Assembly (NCBI GenBank): GCA_902492825.1
Contig: CABUMZ010000011.1
Coordinates: forward strand, 1-24,083
Direction: 5' to 3'
DNA: 24,083 bases
Source: an uncultured Collinsella sp.
GTDB taxonomy: Bacteria > Actinomycetota > Coriobacteriia > Coriobacteriales > Coriobacteriaceae
A program made the position numbers and the translations under genes. Under the pieces are notes generated by a model. The model saw only the letters and a list, made by a program, of their open reading frames with translations, was not told the origin of the DNA and made no database searches. Shown piece after piece: positions 17,388 to 24,083 of this stretch. Within the stretch, counting starts at the first letter, position 1. Each line of letters starts with the position of its first letter.

Positions 17388-18761
17388 ATGGACATAACCA
17401 TCTCCCTTATCACCACCCTCGTTTTGACCCTCATCAACGGCTACTTCTCTATGTCCGAGATGGCGCTCACCACGGCAAAGCGCGCTGTGCTGGAGCACGA
17501 GGCCGAGGAAGGCGACAAACGCGCCGAGCGCGCCATTAAGCTGGCCGCCGATTCCGATCAGCTGCTCGCCACCATCCAGGTCGCCATCACGCTCGTGGGC
17601 TTTGCCTCGTCCGCCGTCGCCTCGACGAGCCTGTCCGACCCGCTTGCCACGTGGCTCATGAGCTTTGGCATCGCGCCGCTTTCCGCCATCGCGCGCGGCC
17701 TGGCGCCGGTCATCATCACCGTCGCCGTCGCCTTCGTGTCCATCGTGGTTGGCGAGCTCGTGCCCAAGCGCATCGGCCTGGCTAATGCCGAAGGCGTATC
17801 CAAGCAGGTCGTGGGACCGCTCTCCGTGTTCCAAAAGATCGCCCGCCCGCTCGTGTGGCTGACCGGTGCCTGCTCCGACGGCCTGGCCCGTATCCTGCGC
17901 ATCAAGAGCGCCGACGACCGCCAAAACGTCTCGGAGGAAGAGATCAAATACATGGTCTCGGAGCAGGACGATCTACTCGACGAGGAAAAGCGCATGATCC
18001 ACGAGATCTTCGACCTGGGCGACACCGTTGCCCGCGAGGTCATGGTGCCGCGCGTGGACACCACCATGTGCGAGGACGACGAGACGGTCGCCGACGTGCT
18101 GTCCGCCATGCGCCAGACCGGCTTTAGCCGCATCCCCGTCTATCACGAGGATCCCGACAACGTCGTGGGCATCGCGCACATCAAGGACCTGATCCAGCCT
18201 TCGCTCGACGGCAAGGGCGACCAGCCCATCGCCGACTTTTTGCGCGACGCCACCTTTGTGCCCGACACCAAGGACATCCTGCCGCTGCTGTCCGAGATGC
18301 AGACCTCGCACGACCAGATCGTAGTGGTCGTGGACGAGTACGGTGGCACGGCCGGCATCATCACCATCGAGGACATCGTCGAGGAGATCGTGGGCGAGAT
18401 CGAGGACGAGTTTGACCCCGACAACAAGTACCTCACGCGCCTTTCGCGCCGCGAGTGGCTTGTCGATGGGCGTTTTTCGTGCGATGACGCGATTGACCTT
18501 GGTTGGCCGCTCGAGGAAAGCGATGATTATGAGACCATCGCCGGCTGGATTTTGGAGCTTTGCGACTCGGTGCCCGACATCGGAGAGGTGTTTGAGGTCG
18601 CGGGGTACAAGTTTAAGGTGCAGTCGATGCGTGGCCAGCGCATCTCGCTCATTCGCGTGATCGCTCCGGCCGAAACCGATAAGAAGGATTCCGAGTCCTC
18701 GGCAGATAAGCCGGCGGCGTCGGACGCGGGTTCTGCGGACCCGCACGACGGCGACGAGTAG
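17388..18761 (+). CDS. CNNM/CorC (HlyC/CorC) family transporter with CBS pair
   Basis: 457 residues. The N-terminal CNNM (DUF21) membrane domain has FSMSEMALTTAKRAVLE near residue 20 and further helices to about 160, including ITVAVAFVSIVVGELVPKRIGL. A CBS pair follows (about 205-345, with REVMVPRVDTTM, GFSRIPVYHEDPDNVVGIAHIKDL and the nucleotide-site stretch VVVVDEYGGTAGIITIEDIVEEIVGEIEDEFD). A CorC_HlyC domain ends near 430, then a Ser/Asp-rich tail of about 30 residues. Family members move or regulate Mg2+/Na+ or Co2+ across the membrane; the ion here is not determined. The nearest Shine-Dalgarno GGAGG lies 15 bases before the ATG, longer than usual, and no nearer in-frame start exists. 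Confidence 0.9.
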   Translation: MDITISLITTLVLTLINGYFSMSEMALTTAKRAVLEHEAEEGDKRAERAIKLAADSDQLLATIQVAITLVGFASSAVASTSLSDPLATWLMSFGIAPLSAIARGLAPVIITVAVAFVSIVVGELVPKRIGLANAEGVSKQVVGPLSVFQKIARPLVWLTGACSDGLARILRIKSADDRQNVSEEEIKYMVSEQDDLLDEEKRMIHEIFDLGDTVAREVMVPRVDTTMCEDDETVADVLSAMRQTGFSRIPVYHEDPDNVVGIAHIKDLIQPSLDGKGDQPIADFLRDATFVPDTKDILPLLSEMQTSHDQIVVVVDEYGGTAGIITIEDIVEEIVGEIEDEFDPDNKYLTRLSRREWLVDGRFSCDDAIDLGWPLEESDDYETIAGWILELCDSVPDIGEVFEVAGYKFKVQSMRGQRISLIRVIAPAETDKKDSESSADKPAASDAGSADPHDGDE

Positions 18762-18785
18762 GGCAAGGAAGAGTAGGGGAGAGTT

Positions 18786-19619
18786 ATGGCAGGCCTGTTC
18801 AACATCCTTAAGGTCACCGTCAGCGAGGACAAGATCTGCGCGCACGTGCTGGTGAGCCCCGGCATGCCGCTTATGACCTCGGAGGACATCGAGGCCACGG
18901 CGCGCGTGTACTACCTGGTACCTGCGATTGCCAAGCATCTGTGCCTGGGCGATTCCGGTCGCGAGTTCCAGGACTGCATGGGCCAGACCGAGCTTTGCCA
19001 TCTGCTGGAGCACGTGACGGTCGAGCTCATGAACGAGACCGGTCTCGCTGGCAGCATTTCGTGCGGCCGCACCCGCGTAAGCGAGCACGATGAGCGTGTC
19101 TTTGAGGTCGAGCTTTCGTGTCCCGACGACGCGCTGGCCATCGGCGCGCTGTCTTCGGCGACCTTTATGATGGATTGGGCCTATCTGCATGCCGACCAGC
19201 CCGCTCCCGATGTGGACGGTACGGTCGCGGGTTTGCGCAACCTGGTACTGGGCATGCGTGCCGAGGCCGAGGGCAAGGACCCGCACGAGGCCGTTGCCGC
19301 CGCGAACGGCGAAGATGCTGCCGAGGACGAGGGCGCTGACGAGGGCGATGTGCCGGTCGACGCCGAGCTCGTTGCCGATGCGACCGCCGAGCCCGTTCCC
19401 GCCGAGCCCCAGGGCGTCCCCAACTTTGACGACGAGCCGCAGGAGGTAATCGATACCGAGGGCGCGGTTGCCGAGAACCACGAGGCCTCCGCTGCCGTCT
19501 TTGGCGGTGCTGCGACGGTTCCGGCAGGACCTGCGCATGAGGGCGGCCTGCCGCTCGTGGACGGCGCCGGCGAGGACCCGGGTGCCACGGTGGCCATGCC
19601 GGCTATGCCCCAGGAGTAG
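18786..19619 (+). CDS. Protein resembling the N-terminal domain of cyanophycin synthetase, with an acidic tail
   Basis: 277 residues, start supported by GGGGAGAG just upstream and 24 bases after the previous gene, so probably co-transcribed. Residues 1-125 contain CHLLEHVTVELMNETG, GRTR and VFEVELSCPDDALAIGALSSA, the order and spacing of the non-catalytic N-terminal domain of CphA (pattern HxxEHVALELQ, G(K/R)TR, YRVVYEY). No ATP-grasp or Mur-ligase region follows. From about 150 the chain is rich in Ala, Glu, Asp and Pro, is acidic and probably disordered. No membrane segment or signal is seen. In CphA this domain helps bind the growing polymer; whether this protein binds an amino-acid polymer, or anything, is unknown. 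The match is by eye and should be treated as tentative. Confidence 0.65.
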   Translation: MAGLFNILKVTVSEDKICAHVLVSPGMPLMTSEDIEATARVYYLVPAIAKHLCLGDSGREFQDCMGQTELCHLLEHVTVELMNETGLAGSISCGRTRVSEHDERVFEVELSCPDDALAIGALSSATFMMDWAYLHADQPAPDVDGTVAGLRNLVLGMRAEAEGKDPHEAVAAANGEDAAEDEGADEGDVPVDAELVADATAEPVPAEPQGVPNFDDEPQEVIDTEGAVAENHEASAAVFGGAATVPAGPAHEGGLPLVDGAGEDPGATVAMPAMPQE

Positions 19620-19698
19620 GCCTACGCGTTTATCACCATCACGTACCTGCGCCTTTGCCGTACGCAGATGAGCGGAGCGGCAAGTGATGCGCTGCGGG

Positions 19699-19740
19699 TA
19701 TAATGGACAGCATTCAAACGGTGGGCACCGACGTGCCCGC
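19699..19740 (+). promoter_or_regulatory. -10 box and 5' UTR hairpin of the YtxH gene
   Basis: A consensus TATAAT sits at 19699-19704 without a good -35. Downstream, an 8-bp stem with one G-T pair (19721-19728 with 19733-19740, loop CGAC) ends directly at the AGGAGAGG ribosome binding site. The hairpin may tune access to that site. Confidence 0.55.
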
Positions 19741-19755
19741 AGGAGAGGAATGATC

Positions 19756-20145
19756 ATGGGTAAGACTTTCAGCTTTGTCTCCGGCGCACTTTTTGGTGCC
19801 GCTGCCGGCGCTATTGTCGGCGTTGCTCTGGCCCCGCGCTCGGGCGCCGAGACCCGCGCCATGGCTGCCGATATCGCCAACGACGCCTGGGACAATATGC
19901 GCGACACCTACGAGCACAGCGCCGAGGAGGCCCGTGCTGCGGTGAATGACTTTGGCCCGATGGTCGACGCCAAGACCGACGACCTGCGCGCCAAGGTCGA
20001 CCTGGCCCGCGAGCGCATGGACCAGCTGCGCGAGCAGCTCAACGACGCCATTTCGGGCGGCAACGTGACGCCTGCCGCCGACGTCGTGGTCGAGAACGCC
20101 GTCGAGGCTGATACCGAGGCTGCGGAGCCCTCGACCGAGGCATAA
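19756..20145 (+). CDS. YtxH domain protein
   Basis: 129 residues from ATG 19756; ATG 19750 (adding Met-Ile) is equally in frame, and AGGAGAGG just before suits the later one slightly better. The N-terminal hydrophobic glycine/alanine-rich segment FVSGALFGAAAGAIVGVALAPRSGAETR is the YtxH signature, which probably inserts in the membrane. The rest is a charged helix (about 30-100, likely coiled coil) and an acidic tail. YtxH proteins are general-stress or envelope-associated in Firmicutes, but their biochemical role is not known. The stop codon overlaps the start of the PRC-barrel gene by one base (TAATG), so the two are coupled. Confidence 0.85.
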   Translation: MGKTFSFVSGALFGAAAGAIVGVALAPRSGAETRAMAADIANDAWDNMRDTYEHSAEEARAAVNDFGPMVDAKTDDLRAKVDLARERMDQLREQLNDAISGGNVTPAADVVVENAVEADTEAAEPSTEA

Positions 20146-20900
20146 TGCGCGCCGGGGATTTTGTCGGCGCCAAGATCTATCGCAAGCCTACTGAGGACAA
20201 GCGTACCAAAAAGGACGGCACACCGCGCAGCCCTAAAAAGCTCGGAAAGATTCACTTTCCGGTCTTTACCCCGGGCGGTACGCGCGTGGTCGGCTTTATG
20301 GTCCGCCAGTCCGATATCGCGGGCATGATCGAGCGCCCCGATCGATTCGTAGCGCTCGACGCCATTGGTGTCTACGAGGGCGCCATTGCGGTCGATGACG
20401 TCAAGGACACGTACGATGCCGCCGCCGCTAAGCGCCTCGACATCAACCTGGACGATTGCATCATCTGGGTCGGTATGGACGTGCGCACGGAATCGGGCGA
20501 CGTCGTGGGCTATTGCTCGGATGTGGAGTTCAAGCCGCGCTCGGGCATCGTGCAGGCATTCTATGTGACCGCCGGTGCTGCTTCGAGTGTTTTGGTCGGT
20601 GACACGCAGGTGCCGCCGACGATGCTGCGCGGTTATGCGGACGGCGCAATGATCGTTTCGGACGAGGTCAAGTCGCTCGGGTATTCGGGCGGTGCGGCTG
20701 CCAAGGCCGCCGAGGCCAGCGTCGTGGTGGGCGACAAGGTCAAAAAGGGCGCCAAGGTGCTCGACGACAAGGGATCGGTTGCCGTGGACAAGGGCAGTCG
20801 CGCACTGGGCAAGCAGCTCGGCAAGACGCGCGGCATGTTCAAGGCCTTTAAGGACGAATACCAAAAGGCGAGCGGAGGCTCGTCAAAAGCTACAAAATAG
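20145..20900 (+). CDS. PRC-barrel domain protein
   Basis: 251 residues. Two PRC-barrel-like halves are visible: the first with GDFVGAKIY and VVGFMVRQSDIAGMI plus RFVALDAI; the second with WVGMDVRTESGDVVGYCSDVEFKPRSGIVQAFYV. PRC barrels are small beta domains known from RimM, photosynthetic reaction-centre H subunits and sporulation proteins, and act in protein or RNA contacts. The C-terminal 70 residues are rich in Lys, Ala and Gly and have no fold signature. The start is fixed by the TAATG overlap with the YtxH gene. The pairing suggests a joint envelope-related role, but no specific function can be named. Confidence 0.8.
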   Translation: MRAGDFVGAKIYRKPTEDKRTKKDGTPRSPKKLGKIHFPVFTPGGTRVVGFMVRQSDIAGMIERPDRFVALDAIGVYEGAIAVDDVKDTYDAAAAKRLDINLDDCIIWVGMDVRTESGDVVGYCSDVEFKPRSGIVQAFYVTAGAASSVLVGDTQVPPTMLRGYADGAMIVSDEVKSLGYSGGAAAKAAEASVVVGDKVKKGAKVLDDKGSVAVDKGSRALGKQLGKTRGMFKAFKDEYQKASGGSSKATK

Positions 20901-20921
20901 CGACGTACCAAATGATGGGAG

Positions 20922-20957
20922 GCAAGCCGGAGACCTGTTGCTCCGGCTTGCTGTGTT
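20922..20957 (+). terminator. Rho-independent terminator after the YtxH/PRC operon
   Basis: A perfect 11-bp stem (20922-20932 with 20941-20951), 8-nt loop, followed by TGTGTTT. It separates this pair from the deacetylase-like gene. Confidence 0.7.
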
Positions 20958-20972
20958 TATGGGGGAGGGCAC

Positions 20973-22379
20973 ATGCGCCAAAACGGATCATATTCACACG
21001 GACGCTCGGGCGCGCGTCCGACGGCGCGCCGCGATCTGGGGCAGTTGCCCAGCGGTCAGCGCAAGCGTCACCGTAAGCCCGGCGCGATGTATCTCAACCA
21101 TAGCCGCGGCTTTAGCGACCGAAGCGCTCGGATCGGCAACGGCCGCACGCCCCGTCGTCCGTCTCGCCTGCCCTATGCGCTCATCGCCGTGGGCTGCGCA
21201 CTCGTGCTGTTTATCGCTGCCGTCGTGGGCTACGTCAACCGCAGCGTGGATGTCGTCCTCAACGGCCAGAAGACCGCGGTGCGCGTGGGCTCTACGCTGC
21301 AGAATCTCATCGACGAACAGGATTTGACTGACACCTACGACGCAGGCGACCTGCTAGCCGTCGATGACAGCGTGCTCAAGCGCCATGGGGGCGAAAAGCT
21401 GTCGGTGAAGGTCGACGGCAAGCGCGTGAAGCAGGGCAAATGGGATAGCCGCGAACTTGAGGGTGGCGAGAAGGTGACGGTCAAGGATGGCCGTAACATC
21501 TACGAGAAGCACGAGGTTCAGGCTACGGTTATCGAGCCCAAGCTCAAGGTCGAAGGCACGGGCGCTATCGAGTATGTGCAGACGTGGGGTGTCCAGGGCC
21601 GCTCCGAGGTGTGGGTTGGTGAGCAGTCGGGCAAGACGCAAGACCGCGGCGAGGTTGTGCCCGCCACCGATTGCGTTGTTGCGTGCGCCAGCGTGGCGCC
21701 CAAGGGCAACAAAAAGTACGTGGCGCTGACGTTTGACGAGGGTCCGAGCGGCGCCACCAAACAGATCTTGCAGGTGCTCAAGGAAAAGGGCGTCACCGCG
21801 ACGTTCTTCCTTTCGGGCGATGCGGTCGAGGCCTCGCCTGCCACGGCCAAGGCGATTGTCGATGCCGGGTGCGAGATCGGATCCAACAGCTACAGTGACG
21901 ATTCGCTCAAGGGTCGGGACCGTGAGGCGGTACGCGAACAGATCACGAAAGGCACCGATGCGATTAAGTCGGCGACCGGCGTGAAGACGATGCTGCTGCG
22001 TGCTCCCTACGCTGCCTTTGACGAGCAGAACTGGATTGATGCGATGGACCTGGTCTCCGCCGTGGTCTCGTGGAATATTGACTCGGGCGACTGGCTGCTC
22101 AACGGTGCCGACGAGCAGGTCTCGACGGTGCTCGATTCGGTGACGCCGGGCAATATCGTGCTGCTCACCGATAGAGACGAATGCGCCGAGCAGACACTCG
22201 AGGCGCTGCCGCAGATTATCGACGGCCTCATTGCCGACGGCTACAAGATCGTGACGCTCAGCGACCTGGTCAAGACGGACACGTCGTTGAGCAAAAAGCT
22301 CACCTCGCTGACGAAGGCCACCATGCCCAAGGACGCCGTGTTCCCCCAGCTTGCCGAGGACGACGACACCACAGAGTAG
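20973..22379 (+). CDS. Membrane-anchored polysaccharide-deacetylase-like (CE4 fold) protein, predicted inactive
   Basis: 468 residues. A basic cytoplasmic start of about 67 residues precedes one membrane helix (LPYALIAVGCALVLFIAAVVGYV); the rest should lie outside. Residues about 92-235 are a beta-rich region with short DUF348/G5-like stretches (VDVVLNGQKTAVRVGSTLQNLI). The CE4 (NodB) fold starts near 246. The usual TFDDGP is TFDEGP (D255, E256). The metal-binding motif H-T-x-S-H is N305-S-Y-S-D309, so both His ligands are gone. The RPPY motif is RAPY (R343). The usual LLHD is LLTD (T399). The WNIDSGDW stretch is kept. Loss of the metal ligands and of the final His argues for a non-catalytic, perhaps glycan-binding role. 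GGGAGGGC precedes the ATG. The TAG is followed at once by repeat copy C. Confidence 0.85.
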   Translation: MRQNGSYSHGRSGARPTARRDLGQLPSGQRKRHRKPGAMYLNHSRGFSDRSARIGNGRTPRRPSRLPYALIAVGCALVLFIAAVVGYVNRSVDVVLNGQKTAVRVGSTLQNLIDEQDLTDTYDAGDLLAVDDSVLKRHGGEKLSVKVDGKRVKQGKWDSRELEGGEKVTVKDGRNIYEKHEVQATVIEPKLKVEGTGAIEYVQTWGVQGRSEVWVGEQSGKTQDRGEVVPATDCVVACASVAPKGNKKYVALTFDEGPSGATKQILQVLKEKGVTATFFLSGDAVEASPATAKAIVDAGCEIGSNSYSDDSLKGRDREAVREQITKGTDAIKSATGVKTMLLRAPYAAFDEQNWIDAMDLVSAVVSWNIDSGDWLLNGADEQVSTVLDSVTPGNIVLLTDRDECAEQTLEALPQIIDGLIADGYKIVTLSDLVKTDTSLSKKLTSLTKATMPKDAVFPQLAEDDDTTE

Positions 22380-22380
22380 T

Positions 22381-22412
22381 CATTGGGTAGTCGTTTAAGA
22401 GCGTCCCCAATG
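22381..22412. repeat. Intergenic repeat, copy C (short remnant)
   Basis: A palindrome with CATTGGG (22381-22387) and CCCAATG (22406-22412) around TAGTCGTTTAAGAGCGT. It shares the CATTGGG...TTTAAG...GTCCCCAATG words of copies A and B but keeps only their core. Confidence 0.65.
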
Positions 22413-22493
22413 GCTATGTCACGGATACGTCAGCGTTTGGTATGCCTGCAATGTGCAGCGCATAAATTCGGTGCCGCAGCGCGATGCTGATGC

Positions 22494-22499
22494 TATAGT
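22494..22499 (+). promoter_or_regulatory. Probable -10 box of the mgtE leader transcript
   Basis: TATAGT about 200 bases before the mgtE start and about 20 bases before the first paired element of the leader. The -35 region (TGCCGC at 22472-22477, spacer 16) is weak. Confidence 0.45.
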
Positions 22500-22514
22500 T
22501 ACTGCGGTTAATGA

Positions 22515-22684
22515 GGGTCAAGAGAAAGGTTACAGGTGAAATCCAAACCTCGACCATACAGTCGATGACCCCATGCAGGTGCTTTCTGCGCATGCACGGG
22601 GTGTAAGTGCCGAGCGGCGTGCCGCCCGCGCATGCGTATACATATCCAGAAGCCCCCGGACGCCGCACGCGCGGCCGCGTCCGG
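22515..22684 (+). promoter_or_regulatory. Structured leader RNA of the MgtE gene, candidate cis-regulator
   Basis: Several helices can be drawn. P1 (22515-22520 with 22566-22571) closes a three-way junction holding P2 (22527-22531 with 22546-22550) and P3 (22551-22554 with 22561-22564). Next comes a long-range 9-bp helix with one G-T pair (22587-22595 with 22630-22638). Last is an 8-bp hairpin (22656-22663 with 22677-22684) whose 3' arm includes the first two bases of the GGAGGA site of the leader ORF. I could not match it to the M-box or to another class I know; cofold covariation has not been tested. Confidence 0.5.
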
Positions 22685-22691
22685 AGGAATT

Positions 22692-22724
22692 ATGATGGGG
22701 AGCACCATTGAATTATCTGAGTGA
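22692..22724 (+). CDS. Possible 10-residue leader peptide overlapping the mgtE start
   Basis: ATG-ATG after a good GGAGGA site opens a frame for MMGSTIELSE and stops at TGA, 22722-22724. The mgtE TTG start (22708) lies inside it in another frame, and the first mgtE ATG (22726) comes one base after its stop (TGAGATG), an arrangement typical of translational coupling. It may be chance. Confidence 0.4.
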   Translation: MMGSTIELSE

Positions 22725-24083
22725 GATGCTCAAACTGCCGGTCTTGGACGTCGATGGCGAAAAGCTCGGCGTTGTGAACGATTTTGGCATTGCTACCGGC
22801 GAAGTTTTTCCACACGTGACGTCGCTCGCGTTCCGCGGTCCCGGCAAGACGCCGTTTATGATCAGTTGGCGCAAATGGGTCGACCGTATCGACGAGACGG
22901 GTGTACACCTTAAGACGTCGGCCACCGAAATCCGTTTTTCGTACCTGCAGCCGACCGAACTCTTGCTTGCCCGCGACGTGCTCAACAAGCAGATTGTCGA
23001 CACGCAGGGCATGAAGGTCGTGCGCGTAAACGACATCAAGTTTTCCATGTCGGGCGAAAACCAGCTGCGCCTGCTGGGCGCCGAGGTCGGTGCCCGCGGT
23101 CTGCTACGCGCCATCAGCCCCGCGCTCGAGCATATCGTCGAAGGCTTTATGAAGCACCTGGGCAAGCCGCTCAGTGAGGACATCATCGCTTGGTCCTACA
23201 TGGACCTGCTCGACCGCTCGACCAAGAACATTCAACTCTCGGTGTCGCACAAGACGCTCGGCGAGCTGCACCCTGCCGACATCGCCGACATTATCGAGCA
23301 GCTCGACCCGCGCCTGCGTGCGCAGGTGTTTGCGCAGCTCGATACTGCCCAGGCCGCCGAGGCCATCTCGGAGTTCGATGACGACGAGCTTATGACCGAG
23401 ATGCTCGAGGGCCTGTCCGACACGGACGCATCGTCGATGCTGGCCATGATGGACCCGGACGATGCAGCCGATCTGATCGACGAGCTCGATTACGAGAAGG
23501 CCGAGAAGCTCCTGCGCCTGATGGGCGTCAAGGAGGAGAAGGCGATTCGTAACCTGCTGGGGTATGAGGACAACACCGCCGGCCGCATCATGACCTCGGA
23601 GTTTGTCTCCTTGCCCGCCACGGCAACGGTCGGTGACGCCATCGAGGCGATTCGCGAGCTCGACGAGGACTTCGAGAGCGTCTACTACGTCTATACCGAG
23701 GATCCGAGCGGCATGCTGACCGGCGTGCTTTCGCTGCGCACGCTGATCGTAGCCGACCGCGACGCCACGCTGGGTCAGCTGGCCTATCGCGACCTGGTCT
23801 ATGTGTCGCCCGACGAGGACCAGGAAGACGTGACGGACGAGATGACCAAGTACGACCTGGTTGCCATCCCTGTCTGCGACGAGAACCGTCATATCCTGGG
23901 TATCGTAACCTTCGACGACGCCATGGACGTTATCGCCGAGGAGCACCAGGAGGACCTGCAGATCGCCGGTGTCGGCTCGGGCGATAGCGCGTCGGACGAC
24001 TCGACGAACGTGCTCAGCTGGTTTGTGCATCGCCAGTACTGGGTTGTCGTGTGGGGCATTGCCTCGTGCATCATGGCAACGGT
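22708..24083 (+). CDS. mgtE: MgtE-type Mg2+ transporter with PRC-like N-terminus (3' end missing)
   Basis: 458 codons are visible before the window ends. Residues 1-75 and about 90-135 look like PRC-barrel halves (LKLPVLDVDGEKLGVVNDFGI; IVDTQGMKVVRVNDIKF), an extra N-terminal module in some actinobacterial MgtE relatives. The MgtE_N helical domain follows (about 187-275, HPADIADIIEQLDPRLRAQVF, SMLAMMDPDDAADLIDEL), then two CBS domains (about 290-415; TAGRIMTSEFVSLP, YDLVAIPVCDENRHILGIV). The first membrane helix starts at VHRQYWVVVWGIASC. In MgtE the N and CBS domains bind Mg2+ and close the channel. The TTG at 22708 has GGGGAG 5 bases upstream and keeps the NYLSEMLKLPV start; the ATG at 22726 is the alternative. 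A structured leader lies upstream. Confidence 0.88.
   Translation, partial: MNYLSEMLKLPVLDVDGEKLGVVNDFGIATGEVFPHVTSLAFRGPGKTPFMISWRKWVDRIDETGVHLKTSATEIRFSYLQPTELLLARDVLNKQIVDTQGMKVVRVNDIKFSMSGENQLRLLGAEVGARGLLRAISPALEHIVEGFMKHLGKPLSEDIIAWSYMDLLDRSTKNIQLSVSHKTLGELHPADIADIIEQLDPRLRAQVFAQLDTAQAAEAISEFDDDELMTEMLEGLSDTDASSMLAMMDPDDAADLIDELDYEKAEKLLRLMGVKEEKAIRNLLGYEDNTAGRIMTSEFVSLPATATVGDAIEAIRELDEDFESVYYVYTEDPSGMLTGVLSLRTLIVADRDATLGQLAYRDLVYVSPDEDQEDVTDEMTKYDLVAIPVCDENRHILGIVTFDDAMDVIAEEHQEDLQIAGVGSGDSASDDSTNVLSWFVHRQYWVVVWGIASCIMAT

Noticed and set aside
17973..19907. A 644-codon open frame on the minus strand
   Set aside because: It runs across three well-supported plus-strand genes and has no recognisable fold; a codon-bias shadow.
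22510..22610. M-box or cobalamin riboswitch upstream of mgtE
   Set aside because: Short words look similar (GGTGAAATCC, CATACAGT), but the conserved blocks and their spacing are missing, so no class is named.

Overview
The window looks like chromosomal DNA from a high-GC, Gram-positive gut actinobacterium of the Coriobacteriia, most likely Collinsella or a close relative. This is inferred from codon use, the sortase-anchored surface protein, the gene set and the style of intergenic repeats; no rRNA or other marker gene is present to prove it. No tRNA, rRNA, CRISPR array, transposase or phage gene is visible.

Layout: (1) 2-4324, the 3' part of a very large multi-repeat pilin/adhesin-like wall protein ending in LPTTG, a membrane segment and a basic tail. 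(2) 4325-4926, about 600 bp without a gene, holding a terminator and two related palindromic elements. (3) 4927-10221, a two-component system (sensor kinase and LuxR-type regulator, minus strand) divergent from a three-gene ABC-2 exporter (ATPase and two permeases, plus strand); a 9-bp inverted repeat lies between them. (4) 10463-13863, a MacB/FtsX-type ATPase plus a large permease, with related intergenic repeats on both sides. (5) 14072-15277, a DUF362/ferredoxin protein, convergent with (6) a membrane-anchored alpha/beta hydrolase whose last 13 codons are cut off by an in-frame TAG. (7) 16594-19619, a hemolysin III-family membrane protein, a CNNM/CorC-type transporter and a small protein resembling the N-terminal domain of cyanophycin synthetase. 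(8) 19756-20900, a YtxH protein and a PRC-barrel protein overlapping by one base. (9) 20973-22379, a membrane-anchored polysaccharide-deacetylase-like protein that has lost its metal ligands. (10) 22708 to the window end, an MgtE-type Mg2+ channel with a PRC-like N-terminus, preceded by a structured leader of about 200 nt and a 10-codon leader ORF.

Most of the window concerns the cell envelope: surface adhesion, a regulated export module, a second exporter, ion transport (CNNM/CorC and MgtE) and wall-linked proteins. The less ordinary points are the two families of intergenic palindromic repeats, the probable leader-RNA/leader-peptide control of mgtE, the degenerate deacetylase, the stand-alone CphA-N-like protein, and the single-codon nonsense interruption of the hydrolase.
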